Assembly (NCBI RefSeq): GCF_020873875.1
Contig: NZ_JAHWGU010000017.1
Coordinates: 1-64,000, forward strand
Source: Actinoplanes sp. DH11
GTDB taxonomy: Bacteria > Actinomycetota > Actinomycetes > Mycobacteriales > Micromonosporaceae
Length of the DNA stretch: 64,000 nt
Direction of reading: 5' to 3'
The position numbers and the translations under genes were made by a program. Numbering within the stretch: the first letter of the stretch is position 1; every line of letters begins with the position of its first letter. Shown in pieces: positions 35,607 through 47,308 of the stretch. The notes under the pieces were generated by a model. It was not told the origin of the DNA. It saw only the letters and a program-made list of their open reading frames with translations, and ran no database searches.

Positions 35607-36266
35607 TCATCCTTTTGGGTGACTTGACATCGGAGTAACGGTCAATTTATGCACGCTCTGTCGCCACGCTACTCCATATGGTGCAGAAATTCCCACCCAC
35701 GACCCGGCTACGCGCACCCTCGCCTCCGGAGCGTCAGCGCCTCGCGGGCCGAGAAAACCCATCCGCGCGACCGCCTGCACGAGCCGCTGGGAGACCTGGA
35801 CCGGTGTGCCGTCCTCGGGCGTGACGACGAGAGCGACGTGATCGAGCAACGCGTCCCGCACCGCCCGCTGGCCCACCGCCCGGCCGGCCATGCCACCGCC
35901 GGCGATCTCGCGCAGGGTGCCGGCGGCGGCGCTCGCCAGCCGCTCCAGCTCGCTGCCGGCGACCGACTCGACCGCCTGGCTCGCCGGTGGCGGCAACGGC
36001 CACCGCCACATCACGTCACGCCGCTGCGGGAGGGTGTCTCCGGCGGCGGCGAGCACCGCGAGCAGCTCACCGGCCGCAACCGTGGCATCGCCCGGACCGG
36101 GGCCGGCGACCTCCCGGGTGACGAGCACGTCCCAGGGCAGACGGGCCCAGAGCGCGGTCCGGCCGGCGGCCGAGCGCAGCCGCACCGGGGCGGCCGGGTC
36201 GAGCCGGGTGAGGCGGGCCAGGAACGCGCCTGCGTCGGGAACCCCGAGCAGGCCGTGCCCACTCAT
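35607..36266 (-). CDS. Conserved hypothetical protein coupled to the thioesterase
   Basis: A 219-residue protein beginning MSGHGLLGVPDAGAFLARLT. No catalytic motif or membrane segment is seen; LERLASAAAGTLREIAGG and LLDHVALVVTPEDGTPVQV suggest an alpha-beta protein. Its ATG overlaps the stop of the thioesterase gene (TGA at 36263-36265), so the two are translationally coupled in the ettA operon. I do not recognise the family. Confidence 0.8.
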   Translation of the reverse strand: MSGHGLLGVPDAGAFLARLTRLDPAAPVRLRSAAGRTALWARLPWDVLVTREVAGPGPGDATVAAGELLAVLAAAGDTLPQRRDVMWRWPLPPPASQAVESVAGSELERLASAAAGTLREIAGGGMAGRAVGQRAVRDALLDHVALVVTPEDGTPVQVSQRLVQAVARMGFLGPRGADAPEARVRVAGSWVGISAPYGVAWRQSVHKLTVTPMSSHPKG

Positions 36267-36686
36267 GACCGGCCACCGGCAGGCTCGGGCACGTACGGCT
36301 TGAGGAAGTCGCGCTCCGCGTCGGAGAGCCGCCGTGGATGCCCTTCGGCGAGGTTGTACGGCACACAGACCGACTTGGCCCGGCTGGCCAGCACACCGTC
36401 GTCGAAGAGTTCGTAGTTCACCGTGAACGCGGCGGCGCGCAGCGCGGAGACCCACATCTCGATGCGCACCGGGTCACCGAAGTCGATCGGCCGCAGGTAG
36501 TCGATCTCGTGGCGGGCGATCACGATGCCCTCCTCGAACGAGCCCAGCCCGTGCGCACGGGCGCCGACGAAGAACATCGCGACCCGGGCCTCCTCGTAGA
36601 GGGTGAGGAAGCGCGCGTTGTTGACGTGCCCGTACGCGTCCATGTCGGACCAGCGCACGGGCACGTCGTAAACGAACCGCTGTGAA

Positions 36687-36694
<8 letters not shown>
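36263..36694 (-). CDS. Acyl-CoA thioesterase (4HBT hotdog fold)
   Basis: A 143-residue hotdog-fold thioesterase. VRWSDMDAYGHVNNARFLTL is the 4-hydroxybenzoyl-CoA thioesterase/YbgC-like motif with the catalytic Asp, followed by HEIDYLRPIDFGD. It overlaps ettA by 8 bp and the next gene by 3 bp. The acyl substrate is unknown. Confidence 0.93.
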
Positions 36695-38363
<1,669 letters not shown>

Positions 38364-38468
38364 GGGGTGCCCTACCTCCAAGATCGTGAATTATCGGGGC
38401 GGGAAGCCAGGAATCAAAGGGCAATCTTTCCAGGTACCCCCGCACTGCGAACGACAACCCCGCCAGGT

Positions 38469-39035
38469 TTACTCCCGGACCGCCTTCTGCTCCTCGGCGC
38501 GCCCGTCCGCGTGCCGGATGACCAGGCCCGCACCATCCACGGTGAAGACGTTGCCGTCGACCGCCCGCGCGGTGTACCGCCCGGTGCCGTCGTCCTCCAC
38601 CCCGCCGAGGAAGAGCGCGGTCTTCCCCTCGATCCACTCGGCGTCGGTGCCGCCCTTGTTGGCGTGGTAATAGAGCAACCCGGCCCGGTCCTGGCAGATC
38701 CAGACCACGGTCTTGCGGACGGTACGCACCCGGAGCACCTCCACCAGGTCGCCGGACGCGCCGTAGAGCGAGCCGGCCTTCTGGGTCTGCTCCGGGCACA
38801 GCGGGCCGTCGACCAGTTCCAGCGGCGCCGGAGCGGCATCGAACGGGTCCCGCGAGCCGCGCTCGTCCTCCGACCGGTTTCGTTCCTCGCCGAGGAGGTA
38901 TCCACCGATCATCCCGATGATCGTGAGCAGCACCGTGGCGATCACCACAGGAAAGAACAACGGACGCCGCTGCTGGGAATGATCATCAAGGGGGGCCACC
39001 GGCTCAGGATGGCACCCCGGTTCCAACCGGTCCAT
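38469..39035 (-). CDS. Membrane-anchored protein with extracytoplasmic domain, unknown
   Basis: A 188-residue protein with one N-terminal membrane helix ([20 protein letters not shown], residues about 25-45) and a 140-residue exported domain carrying Cys ([17 protein letters not shown]). No known domain is recognised; the beta pattern ([26 protein letters not shown]) suggests a small sandwich. Start [10 protein letters not shown]. Divergent from otsA. Confidence 0.8.
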   Translation of the reverse strand: MDRLEPGCHPEPVAPLDDHSQQRRPLFFPVVIATVLLTIIGMIGGYLLGEERNRSEDERGSRDPFDAAPAPLELVDGPLCPEQTQKAGSLYGASGDLVEVLRVRTVRKTVVWICQDRAGLLYYHANKGGTDAEWIEGKTALFLGGVEDDGTGRYTARAVDGNVFTVDGAGLVIRHADGRAEEQKAVRE

Positions 39036-39136
39036 CACGGCGCGTTCCCACCGTGAGATCGGAGGCGGTGCAACGCGGCAGCCTATGCCCAGTAGGCTCG
39101 CCTGGGGAACAGAAACCACTCGGAGGTGTACTCAGC

Positions 39137-40555
39137 GTGGCCGAACGAAGTTCCTTCGTCGTCGTCGCCAACCGTTTGCCAGTGGACGAGGTCACCACCC
39201 CGGAAGGGGACAAGCAGTGGCGTCCCAGCCCGGGTGGGCTGGTCACGGCCTTGCACCCGGTGCTGACCGAGCACCGCGGCACCTGGATCGGCTGGGCGGG
39301 TGGGTCCGGGCCGGCGCCCGAACCCTTCGAACTCGAAGGCATCAACATCCATCCGGTCCCGCTCAGCACCGAGGAGCTGGAACGCTACTACGAGGGCCAG
39401 TCGAACGCGACGATCTGGCCGCTGTACCACGACGCGGTGGAAACACCCGTCTACAAGCGTCGCTGGCGTGAGACGTACCGGATCGTCAACCAGCGGTTCG
39501 CCGAGGCGGCCGCCCAGGTCGCCGCCGAGGGCGCCACCGTCTGGGTGCAGGACTACCAGCTGCAGCTGGTGCCGGCCCTGCTCCGGGAGATGCGCCCCGA
39601 CCTGCGGATCGGGTTCTTCCTGCACATCCCGTTCCCGCCGATCGAGCTGTTCATGCAGATGCCGTTCCGGGCCGAGATCCTGCGCGGCCTGCTCGGCGCC
39701 GACCTGGTCGGCTTCCAGCAGCGGCTGGCCGCGCAGAACTTCGTCCGGCTCGCCCGGCACCTGCTCGGCCTCCGCTACGAGGGCCAGTCGATCAAGGTGG
39801 ACGGGCGCAGCGTCAAGGCCGGTGCGTTCCCGATCAGCATCGACACCAAGGACATGGAACGCCTCGCCGCCGACCCGGCGGTGCAGGCCCGGGCCAAGCA
39901 GATCCGGGCCGAGCTGGGCGATCCGAAGACGGTGATCCTCGGCGTCGACCGGCTCGACTACACCAAGGGCATCGAGCTGCGCCTCAAGGCGTTCCGCGAG
40001 CTGCTCGCCGACGGCAAGCTCAACGTCGGCGACGCGGTGATGGTGCAGGTGGCGACGCCCAGCCGGGAGCGGGTCGAGCACTACCAGACGCTGCGGGTGA
40101 AGGTGGAGCGCGAGGTCGGCCGGATCAACGGCGAGTTCGGGCGGGTCGGCACGCCGGCGGTGCACTACCTGCACCAGTCGGTGAGCAAGCAGGAGCTCGC
40201 CGCGATGTACGCGGCCGCCGACGTCATGATGGTGACCCCGCTGCGCGACGGCATGAACCTGGTCGCCAAGGAGTACATCGCCTGCCGCGGTGACACCGGT
40301 GGCGCGCTGGTGCTCAGCGAGTTCGCCGGTGCGGCGACCGAGCTGCGCCAGGCATTCCTGTGCAATCCGCACGACCCGGACGGCGTGAAGGACGCGCTGC
40401 TGCGTGCGGTCGGCGCGGAAGCGCCCGAGCTCAAGCGCCGGATGCGCGTGATGCAGCGTCACCTGCGCACGCACGACGTCGCGCGCTGGGCAAAGACCTT
40501 CCTCGACGAGCTCGGCGTCGACGACGGTGACGGCGAGAAGCCCGCCGAGGACTGA
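39137..40555 (+). CDS. otsA: Alpha,alpha-trehalose-phosphate synthase
   Basis: A GT20 enzyme of 472 residues that makes trehalose-6-phosphate from UDP- or ADP/GDP-glucose and glucose-6-phosphate. [10 protein letters not shown] at the start, [44 protein letters not shown] and the nucleotide-binding [14 protein letters not shown] are diagnostic. GTG start with GGAGG 10 nt upstream. No otsB is adjacent; trehalose phosphatase must be elsewhere. A strong terminator follows. Confidence 0.96.
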   Translation: MAERSSFVVVANRLPVDEVTTPEGDKQWRPSPGGLVTALHPVLTEHRGTWIGWAGGSGPAPEPFELEGINIHPVPLSTEELERYYEGQSNATIWPLYHDAVETPVYKRRWRETYRIVNQRFAEAAAQVAAEGATVWVQDYQLQLVPALLREMRPDLRIGFFLHIPFPPIELFMQMPFRAEILRGLLGADLVGFQQRLAAQNFVRLARHLLGLRYEGQSIKVDGRSVKAGAFPISIDTKDMERLAADPAVQARAKQIRAELGDPKTVILGVDRLDYTKGIELRLKAFRELLADGKLNVGDAVMVQVATPSRERVEHYQTLRVKVEREVGRINGEFGRVGTPAVHYLHQSVSKQELAAMYAAADVMMVTPLRDGMNLVAKEYIACRGDTGGALVLSEFAGAATELRQAFLCNPHDPDGVKDALLRAVGAEAPELKRRMRVMQRHLRTHDVARWAKTFLDELGVDDGDGEKPAED

Positions 40556-40571
40556 GCAGGACCCGTTTTCG

Positions 40572-40605
40572 GGCGCCGGGCCGTTTTTCGGCCCGGCGCC
40601 TTTCT
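40572..40605 (+). terminator. Rho-independent terminator of otsA
   Basis: Perfect 11-bp stem GGCGCCGGGCC/GGCCCGGCGCC, loop GTTTTTC, then TTTCT. 16 bp after the otsA stop. Confidence 0.9.
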
Positions 40606-40642
40606 GGTACGCCCTGCGACTGCCCCTTCCGGTACGGCTTCG

Positions 40643-41848
40643 TCAGCTCGCCGGGGTGAAGGTGTCGGCCACCTCCACCACCGCGCCGATCACCACGACG
40701 GCCGGTGGGCGGATGCCGGCCGCCGCCACGTCGGCGGTCACCGCCTCCAGGGTGCTGCGCAGCGACCGCTGATGTGCGGTCGAGCCCTCCTGCACCACCG
40801 CGACCGGTGTGGTGGCGGCGCGGCCCTCGGCGATCAGGCGCTCGGCGATCTTCGGCAGGTTCTTCAGGCCCATCAGCACCACCAGGGTGCCACGCAGCCG
40901 GGCCAGCGCCGGCCAGTCGACGAGCGAATCCGGATGGTCCGGCGGGATGTGACCGGACACCACGGTGAACTCGTGCGCCACTCCGCGGTGGGTGACCGGG
41001 ATGCCGGCCAGGGCGGGCGCCGCGATCGAACTGGTCACGCCCGGAACCACCATGACCGGGACACCGGCGGCCGCGCAGGCGAGCGCCTCCTCGCCGCCGC
41101 GGCCGAAGACGAAGTTGTCGCCGCCCTTGAACCGGACCACGAACTTGCCCTGCTGAGCCCGGTCCACCAGGATCCGGTTGATCTCCTCCTGGGCGGCCGA
41201 CGGCCCGTACGGGATCTTGGCCGCGTCGATCAGTTCGACCTCCGGGCGCAGCTCACCGAGGAGCATGCCGGGGACCAGCCGGTCGGCGACCACCACATCG
41301 GCCGCGGCCAGCAGGCGCCGGCCCTTCACCGTGATCAGCTCGGGGTCGCCGGGTCCGCCACCGACCAGCGCCACCCCCTTGAACTCGGGCGCGGCCGGCG
41401 GCACCGCCTCCAGGGCGTGCGCGACCAGGTCACGGACCGCCATCGCGCGGCGGCGGTCGCCCCCGTCGGTCACCGCCACGGTCACCTGGCCGTGCCGGGT
41501 GACGGCCGGGGTCCAGGCGGTGGCGGCGTCGCGGTCGTCCGCCCGTACACAGAAGATGCGGTGCGCCTCCGCCGCCGCACTCACTTGAGCGGCAGCCTCC
41601 GGGTCGTCCACCGCGACGTGCACCAGCCAGGCACCCTCGACGTCCACCGGCGCGAAGCGGCGTGGCGTCCAGGCCACCCGGCCGGCGTCGGCGTACGACC
41701 GGAGCGCGGGGGTGAGTTCGGGCGCGACGATCTCCACCTGGGCGCCGGCGGCGATCAGTGCCGGCACCCGGCGGGTGGCGACCGTGCCGCCGCCGACCAC
41801 CAGCACGCGGCGGCCCTCCAGCCGCAGGGCCATCGGATAAAGGCTCAT
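40643..41848 (-). CDS. cysG: Sirohaem synthase / uroporphyrinogen-III C-methyltransferase fusion
   Basis: A 401-residue fusion. The N-terminal domain (about 1-150) is the NAD-dependent precorrin-2 dehydrogenase/ferrochelatase half ([19 protein letters not shown]); the C-terminal domain is SUMT ([45 protein letters not shown]). It provides precorrin-2 for both sirohaem and cobalamin. It begins a minus-strand run with cobT and cobC upstream, separated from cobT by a 118-bp gap. It resembles the mycobacterial CysG in size. Confidence 0.93.
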   Translation of the reverse strand: MSLYPMALRLEGRRVLVVGGGTVATRRVPALIAAGAQVEIVAPELTPALRSYADAGRVAWTPRRFAPVDVEGAWLVHVAVDDPEAAAQVSAAAEAHRIFCVRADDRDAATAWTPAVTRHGQVTVAVTDGGDRRRAMAVRDLVAHALEAVPPAAPEFKGVALVGGGPGDPELITVKGRRLLAAADVVVADRLVPGMLLGELRPEVELIDAAKIPYGPSAAQEEINRILVDRAQQGKFVVRFKGGDNFVFGRGGEEALACAAAGVPVMVVPGVTSSIAAPALAGIPVTHRGVAHEFTVVSGHIPPDHPDSLVDWPALARLRGTLVVLMGLKNLPKIAERLIAEGRAATTPVAVVQEGSTAHQRSLRSTLEAVTADVAAAGIRPPAVVVIGAVVEVADTFTPAS

Positions 41849-41966
41849 AGTCCCGCTTTCCCGCTCAGTTCTTCACTCTCGTCACTGCTCCGCCGACGCC
41901 CGCGGCGCCCCCGCCCGGCGCTCGTCACGTCCCCGACCTGCCTTGTCATTTCCCCGCCCGGGCCTG

Positions 41967-43019
41967 TCATTTCTCCGAGACGCCTGCCGCGTCGAACGTC
42001 GCCACCTCGTGCAGCACCCGCACCGCGGCCGCCACCACCGGCAGGGCCAGCACCGCGCCGCTGCCCTCGCCCAGGCGCATGCCGAGGTCGAGCAGGGGCG
42101 TCAGGCCCAGGTGCGCGAGGACCACGGAGGCACCCGGCTCGGGCGACCGGTGCCCGGCGACCATCGCGGCGACCGCGTCCGGCGCGAACGCGGCGGCAGC
42201 GACGGCGGCCGAGGCGGCGATCACGCCGTCCACGATCACCGGGACCCGGCGGGCGGCCGCGCCCAGGATGAAACCGGCGAGCGCGGCGTGTTCCAGGCCG
42301 CCTACGGTGGCGAGCACGCCCAGCGGGTCGGCCGGGTCGGGACGATGCCGGGCCAGCGCCGCGGCGACCACCTCGGTCTTGCGCATGAGCGTGGCGTCGT
42401 CGATGCCGGTGCCCCGGCCGGTCACGGTGGCCGCGTCCGCTCCGGTGAAGGCCGCGATCAGGGCCGCCGCCGGTGTCGTGTTGGCGATCCCCATGTCGCC
42501 GGTGAGCAGGCACTTCGCGCCCGATTCGACGAGCTGGGCGGCGACCGCGATGCCGACCTCGACGGCGGCCAGCGCCTCCTCGCGGGTCAGCGCGGGCTCC
42601 ACGGTCATGTCCCGGGTGCCGCGGCGGATGTTGGCGTCCAGCAGGTTCGCGCCGCCGTGCAACGGGATGGACACCCCGACGTCGATCACCATGACGTCGG
42701 CGCCGGCCTGCCGGGCGAACGCGTTGACCACCGCACCACCGGCCACGAAGTTCGCCACCATCTGCGCGGTGACCTCCTGCGGCCAGGGGCTCACCCCGCG
42801 CGCGTGCACGCCGTGGTCACCGGCGAAGACGGCGACCGTCGCGGGCGCCGGCAGCGGCGGCGGGCAGATCCCGGCCAGCCCGGCCAGGCGCACCGACAGC
42901 TCCTCCAGGTCGCCCAGCGAGCCGGCCGGCTTGGTCAGCCGGCCCTGCAGCTCACGCGCGGCAGCGAGTGCCTGCTCGTCGGCCGGCCGGATGGCGGCAA
43001 GGGTGGTCTCCAGCGTCAC
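41967..43019 (-). CDS. cobT: Nicotinate-nucleotide-dimethylbenzimidazole phosphoribosyltransferase
   Basis: A 350-residue enzyme that activates the lower ligand of cobalamin as alpha-ribazole-5-phosphate. FAGDHGVHARGVSPWPQEVT, LLTGDMGIANTTPAAALI and the catalytic Glu in GMRLGEGSGAVLAL are present. Its ATG overlaps the end of the cobC-like gene by 4 bp, so the two are coupled. Confidence 0.96.
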   Translation of the reverse strand: MTLETTLAAIRPADEQALAAARELQGRLTKPAGSLGDLEELSVRLAGLAGICPPPLPAPATVAVFAGDHGVHARGVSPWPQEVTAQMVANFVAGGAVVNAFARQAGADVMVIDVGVSIPLHGGANLLDANIRRGTRDMTVEPALTREEALAAVEVGIAVAAQLVESGAKCLLTGDMGIANTTPAAALIAAFTGADAATVTGRGTGIDDATLMRKTEVVAAALARHRPDPADPLGVLATVGGLEHAALAGFILGAAARRVPVIVDGVIAASAAVAAAAFAPDAVAAMVAGHRSPEPGASVVLAHLGLTPLLDLGMRLGEGSGAVLALPVVAAAVRVLHEVATFDAAGVSEK

Positions 43020-44068
43020 GATCGCTCCTCGATCACTTCGGTGAGAGTCTGCACGAATCTGTCGGTGGTGGCAGTGTCGCGTACCGCAATCCGCAACCAG
43101 TCCGCGCCCAGCCCCGGAAAGGTGTCGCCCCGGCGTACCGCATAACCGCGTCGACGCAGCTCAAGCCGGATCCGCTCGGCCGCCGGGACGTGGATCGTCA
43201 CGAATGCGGCGGCCGGTTCGCCGGCAACCGTGACGCTCGGCACGTGTCGCAGCCGGTCCACCAGGTGGACACGCTCCGCCGTGACCTGCGCGGCGATCTC
43301 CCGCTCGGCGGCGACGGCGACCGGGGAGGCGCAGGCGGCCGCGGCCGCGAGCGCCGGCGTGGAGACCGCCCAGAGGGGCTGCGCTGCGGCCAGCCGGGGT
43401 AGCAGGCCGGCCGGCCCGAGCAGGTAGCCGATCCGCAGCCCGGCCAGCCCCCACGTCTTGGTCAGACTGCGGAGCACCACCAGACCCGGCACGTCGCGGC
43501 GCCCGGCGAGCGACTCCGGCTCACCCGGCACCCCGGGCCGGTGAGTGATGTCGGCGAACGCCTCGTCGACCACCAGGACCCGGCCCGGCCGCGCGAGCGC
43601 CGCCACGTCGGCGGCCGGGTGCAGCACCGAGGTCGGGTTGGTCGGGTTGCCCACGAAGACCAGGTCGGAGTCGTCCGGCACCAGCGTCGGGTCCAGCCGG
43701 AAACCGTCCCGCGCGCTCAGCAGCACCCGGTCCACGTCGTGCCCGGCGTTGCGCAGCGCCGCCTCCGGTTCGGTGAACTGCGGGTGCACCACCACCGGGC
43801 GGCGGGCGCCGCGCAACGCCTGCGCGAGCAGCACGAACGCCTGCGCGGCGCCGGCGGTGAGCAGCACCTCCGCGGGGTCGCGGCGGTGCCGGGCCGCGAC
43901 GGCGGCGGTCGCGGATGTCGCGTCGGGGTACGCGGAGAGCCGGTGCAGCGAATCCACGATGGGAGCGGACAGCCACCCGGGCATCGGCTGGTGCCGCACG
44001 TTGACCGCGAGGTCGATCAGGCCCGCCCCCACCTCGGCGTCGCCGTGATGATCGAGGTCGTACGTCAT
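43016..44068 (-). CDS. cobC: CobC-like PLP-dependent aminotransferase/decarboxylase
   Basis: A 350-residue fold-type I PLP enzyme similar to L-threonine-O-3-phosphate decarboxylases (CobD/CobC in other nomenclature) and histidinol-phosphate aminotransferases. GNPTNPTSVL (Asn), VDEAFADI (Asp) and the PLP Lys in SLTKTWGLAGLRIGY are clear. Its coupling to cobT supports a role in the aminopropanol linker of cobalamin. CATGCT sits 6 nt before the ATG, so it may be leaderless; it is divergent from the PBP gene. Confidence 0.85.
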   Translation of the reverse strand: MTYDLDHHGDAEVGAGLIDLAVNVRHQPMPGWLSAPIVDSLHRLSAYPDATSATAAVAARHRRDPAEVLLTAGAAQAFVLLAQALRGARRPVVVHPQFTEPEAALRNAGHDVDRVLLSARDGFRLDPTLVPDDSDLVFVGNPTNPTSVLHPAADVAALARPGRVLVVDEAFADITHRPGVPGEPESLAGRRDVPGLVVLRSLTKTWGLAGLRIGYLLGPAGLLPRLAAAQPLWAVSTPALAAAAACASPVAVAAEREIAAQVTAERVHLVDRLRHVPSVTVAGEPAAAFVTIHVPAAERIRLELRRRGYAVRRGDTFPGLGADWLRIAVRDTATTDRFVQTLTEVIEERS

Positions 44069-44184
44069 GCCCCCAGCATGCCGTCAGCGGCCTGGCGGCC
44101 GTTCCCGGGTCACGCCGGGGGCGATCATGGCCCGACTTCTGCCGTTCCGGGCGAACATGAAGCCTTTTGTCCTACCGTCAAGGA

Positions 44185-46329
44185 GTGACGAGCCGACGCC
44201 TCACCGTAGCCGGAAGAGTCGCCCTCCTGATCCGAGCCGGGCTCATCGCGGGCCTGGTCCTCGCCGGCCTCTCCTATCCCCTGGCCGCACTCGCCGGGAT
44301 GGGGGTCAAGGCCGGCACCGACGCGCTGCAAGCCATGCCCGAAGAACTCACGGAGGTGCCGACCGCGCAGACCACGTACGTGTACGCCAACGACGGCAAA
44401 ACCCTGCTCACCATGTTCTACGAGGAACATCGCAAGCAGACCGCGCTCAAGCACATGTCCCCGTACGTCATCAAGGCGATCGTGGCCTCCGAGGACTCCC
44501 GCTTCTACGAGCACAACGGCGTCGACGCGAAAGGCGTGGCGCGCGCGTTCGTCGCCAACCAGCAGGCCGGCGGCGTCTCCCAGGGCGCGTCCACGCTGAC
44601 CATGCAGTACGTCCGGATGGCGCTGCGGGACAGCGCGCGCACCCCCAAGGAGGCGCTCGAGGCCACCGAGCAGACCGCGACCCGCAAGCTGCGGGAGATG
44701 CGGATGGCGATCGAGGTCGAACAGCGCCTCAGCAAGGAACAGATCCTCGAGCGGTACCTGAACACCGCGTACTTCGGGCACCGCGCCTACGGGATCTTCG
44801 CGGCCTCGCAGGTGTTCTTCTCCAAGGCGCCGAAGGACCTCACCCTGACCGAGGCGGCCCTGCTCGCCGGGCTGGTCAAGGCGCCGTCCGCGTACGACCC
44901 GGCGACCAAGGACCAGCGGGCGGCCCGGCAGCGCCGCAACTACGTGATCGACCAGATGCTCAAGATGGGTTCGATCACCCCGGACCAGGCGGCCGCCGCC
45001 AAGAAATCCAAGATCAAACTGCGGCTGACCGCGCCGCCGAACGACTGCGTCTCGGTGCCGGCCGCGCACAACGACTGGGGCTTCTTCTGCGACTACTTCA
45101 AGAGCTGGTGGCGGGAACAGCCGGCCTTCGGCCGCACCGCGCAGGAACGCGAGGAGAATCTGCGGCGCGGCGGGTACCGGGTGGTCACCTCCATCGACCC
45201 CGGCATCCAGAAGCACGCGATGAAGCACGTCCTGGACAAGGAGAAGCGGGGCAGCCCGTTCGCGCACGGACAGGTCGTCGTGCAGCCCGGCACCGGGCGG
45301 CTGGTCAGCATGGCGGTGAACCGGCGGTACTCGCTGGACCAGAAGAACAACGGGCGGCACAGCGACCGGCGCACCGGCCGGGACACCAAAGGCAACTACC
45401 CGAACACGGTGAACCCGCTGCTCGGCGGCGGCAGCATGGCCGGTTACCAGGCCGGATCCACCTTCAAGATCTTCACGATGCTGGCCGCCCTGGAAGCCGG
45501 GATGCCGCTGCGCACCTCGTTCTATTCGCCGGAACGGTTCTACTCGCAATACATCACCGCGCCCGGCCCGGCGACCTGCGGCACACACTGGTGCCCGAAG
45601 AACTCCAGCAAGTCGATGACCGGCAACCAGACCATGTGGAGCGGCTTCGGCAAGTCCGTGAACACCTACTTCGTGCAGCTGGAACAGCGGGTGGGCGCGG
45701 ACAAGGCGGTCCGGATGGCGGAACGGCTGGGGCTGCGCTGGCGCACCGAGGTGGACCGCAGGCTCGCCACCCCGGAACACGCCGCCGGCTGGGGCGCCTT
45801 CACCCTGGGCGTCAGCGACGCCACCCCGGTCGAAATGGCGAACGTCTTCGCCACCCTGGCCGCCGAAGGCCGGTACTGCGAGCCCCTGCCCGTCGTGTCC
45901 ATCCGCAACCCGGACGACACCCACGCCGTACACGACGGCAAGCTGGTCGCGGCGCCGCGCTGCCACCGCGAACTGGCGGTGGACGTGGCCCGCGCCGCCA
46001 CCGACGCGGCACGGTGCGTCACCGGTTACGGCTCGGCGCGAGGCAGCTGCGGCGGCTGGGGCACCTCCGAGATGGTGCACGCCACCCTGCGCCGCCCGGT
46101 CGCCGGCAAGAGCGGCACCACGGACGGCAACAAGACGGCCTGGTTCAGCGGTTACACCCCGGAGCTGGCGGCCGCCGCCTTCGTGGCCGACCCCGACAAC
46201 CCGGAGCACGTGGTCGGAACGAGCCGCGGAACCATCTCGAAGTTCACCGTGGCCCAAACCCTGCGCGACGCCCTGGAGGGCCAACCCAAGACCAAGTTCA
46301 CCCCGCCCTCCGACAAGCTCGTCTGGTAG
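44185..46329 (+). CDS. Class A penicillin-binding protein
   Basis: A bifunctional peptidoglycan glycosyltransferase/transpeptidase of 714 residues. Short cytoplasmic tail, one membrane helix (LIRAGLIAGLVLAGLSYPLA), GT51 domain with catalytic Glu in VASEDSRFYEHNGVD and GASTLTMQYVRM, transpeptidase with nucleophile Ser in GSTFKIFTM (SxxK), SVN in GKSVNTYF and KSGTT. The GTG follows TACCGT by 6 nt, a likely leaderless start. The Cys in CGTHWC may form a disulphide. No PASTA domain. Confidence 0.94.
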   Translation: MTSRRLTVAGRVALLIRAGLIAGLVLAGLSYPLAALAGMGVKAGTDALQAMPEELTEVPTAQTTYVYANDGKTLLTMFYEEHRKQTALKHMSPYVIKAIVASEDSRFYEHNGVDAKGVARAFVANQQAGGVSQGASTLTMQYVRMALRDSARTPKEALEATEQTATRKLREMRMAIEVEQRLSKEQILERYLNTAYFGHRAYGIFAASQVFFSKAPKDLTLTEAALLAGLVKAPSAYDPATKDQRAARQRRNYVIDQMLKMGSITPDQAAAAKKSKIKLRLTAPPNDCVSVPAAHNDWGFFCDYFKSWWREQPAFGRTAQEREENLRRGGYRVVTSIDPGIQKHAMKHVLDKEKRGSPFAHGQVVVQPGTGRLVSMAVNRRYSLDQKNNGRHSDRRTGRDTKGNYPNTVNPLLGGGSMAGYQAGSTFKIFTMLAALEAGMPLRTSFYSPERFYSQYITAPGPATCGTHWCPKNSSKSMTGNQTMWSGFGKSVNTYFVQLEQRVGADKAVRMAERLGLRWRTEVDRRLATPEHAAGWGAFTLGVSDATPVEMANVFATLAAEGRYCEPLPVVSIRNPDDTHAVHDGKLVAAPRCHRELAVDVARAATDAARCVTGYGSARGSCGGWGTSEMVHATLRRPVAGKSGTTDGNKTAWFSGYTPELAAAAFVADPDNPEHVVGTSRGTISKFTVAQTLRDALEGQPKTKFTPPSDKLVW

Positions 46330-46377
46330 CCACCCCCGCCCTGCCGCACCGCATTGCCGCACCGCATTGCCAACCCA

Positions 46378-46407
46378 CCGGCCGCCGCGCACCCGCGCGG
46401 CGGCCGG
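46378..46407 (+). terminator. Terminator of the PBP gene
   Basis: Perfect 13-bp stem CCGGCCGCCGCGC/GCGCGGCGGCCGG with ACCC loop, 48 bp after the stop; weak CTTTCC follows. Confidence 0.75.
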
Positions 46408-46419
46408 CCCGCTTTCCGG

Positions 46420-46503
46420 CCGGGCCTCTACCGCTCTCCGCCGGGCCTCAACCGCACTCCGCCGGGCCTCAACCGCTCTCAGCCGGGCCTCAACCGCACT
46501 CCG
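46420..46503. repeat. 21-bp minisatellite, 4 copies
   Basis: Four 21-bp units starting at 46420, 46441, 46462 and 46483 (CCGGGCCTCAACCGCACTCC), alternating GCACT and GCTCT versions. Lies just after the PBP terminator and before the convergent gene's end. Confidence 0.9.
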
Positions 46504-46536
46504 CCAGGGCCGCTTTTCGCTTCGGCCGGTCGGGGA

Positions 46537-47145
46537 TCAGCCTGCGCGGCGCAGCTGGGTCCGGCGCCGGGGTGGTCGCCAAGCGGGGTCGTGGCCGGCC
46601 AGGCCCACCGCCTGCAGCAGCGGATCCTCTGCCGCGTCGACCGGCACCACCGGCCCGAACAGGCCCGGCGTGCCCTCCGGCGGCGACTGCGAGAGGAAGT
46701 CGATCAGGATTTCCAGGGCACGCGGGTCGGCCGCGTAGTCCTGACCGGTCGCGCGAGCCAGATCCCACCCGTGCACGACCAGCTCGGTCATCGCGAACAT
46801 GCCCATGTCGGCGGCGGGCAGGGTCACCCCGCCCACGGTCGCCGTGCCCGACCAGGCGGACGGGTCACGCCACGCGGTGGCCAGCTCCTCCAGCACCACC
46901 GGAAGCCGGCTGCGCCAGTGCCGCGACAGATGCTCGGCGGACGGCTCCGTCGCCGGGTTGTCGGCTCGCTTGCGGGCACCCTGGGCGAACGCGTAGGACA
47001 GACCCATCAAATGATCCAGGAGAGCCGCGACCGGCCAGCCGGTGCAGGGCGTAGGCCCGGACAGATCACCCTCGTCGACCCCGAGCAGCAGAGCCCTGAT
47101 CTGACGAACCTGTGGATCGAAATCCAGCGGCACACGATCGGCCAC
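46537..47145 (-). CDS. TIGR03086 family metal-binding protein (DinB/maleylpyruvate isomerase-like)
   Basis: A 202-residue four-helix metal-binding protein. PTPCTGWPVAALLDHLMG near residue 32 contributes a His, and FAMTELVVHGWDLARATGQ near 120 gives the second His, as in TIGR03086 and mycothiol-dependent maleylpyruvate isomerases. It probably takes part in a mycothiol-dependent reaction; substrate unknown. GGAGG precedes the GTG by 6 nt. A large near-palindrome lies 15 bp upstream of the start. Confidence 0.9.
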   Translation of the reverse strand: MADRVPLDFDPQVRQIRALLLGVDEGDLSGPTPCTGWPVAALLDHLMGLSYAFAQGARKRADNPATEPSAEHLSRHWRSRLPVVLEELATAWRDPSAWSGTATVGGVTLPAADMGMFAMTELVVHGWDLARATGQDYAADPRALEILIDFLSQSPPEGTPGLFGPVVPVDAAEDPLLQAVGLAGHDPAWRPPRRRTQLRRAG

Positions 47146-47160
47146 GACGCCCTCCTTCGC

Positions 47161-47196
47161 TTGTCGTATGCCTCACGGTACGAGTGAGGTACGACA
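47161..47196 (-). promoter_or_regulatory. Near-perfect palindrome, probable operator
   Basis: TTGTCGTATGCCTCAC (47161-47176) and GTGAGGTACGACAA (47183-47196) are inverted copies that differ only by a 2-nt indel. Located just upstream of the TIGR03086 gene start, like a TetR- or MarR-type operator. No regulator gene is adjacent, so the repressor is unknown. Confidence 0.6.
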
Positions 47197-47308
47197 ACTT
47201 CCGGGGACGACGATCACCTTTCGCACGCAGGGCGGTTTCCGGCTCCCGGGGCTGGTCACCCACGTGCGAAGCCTCCCATCAGGCCGCCGGATCGGGGCCG
47301 GCTCAGGC

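Noticed and set aside
44069-44184. Cobalamin riboswitch upstream of cobC
   Set aside because: The divergent gap is only about 115 bp and shows no B12-box or long paired structure.
44067-47054. Long plus-strand frame overlapping the PBP gene
   Set aside because: Arg/Gly/Ala-rich shadow; the frame at 44185 carries all PBP motifs.
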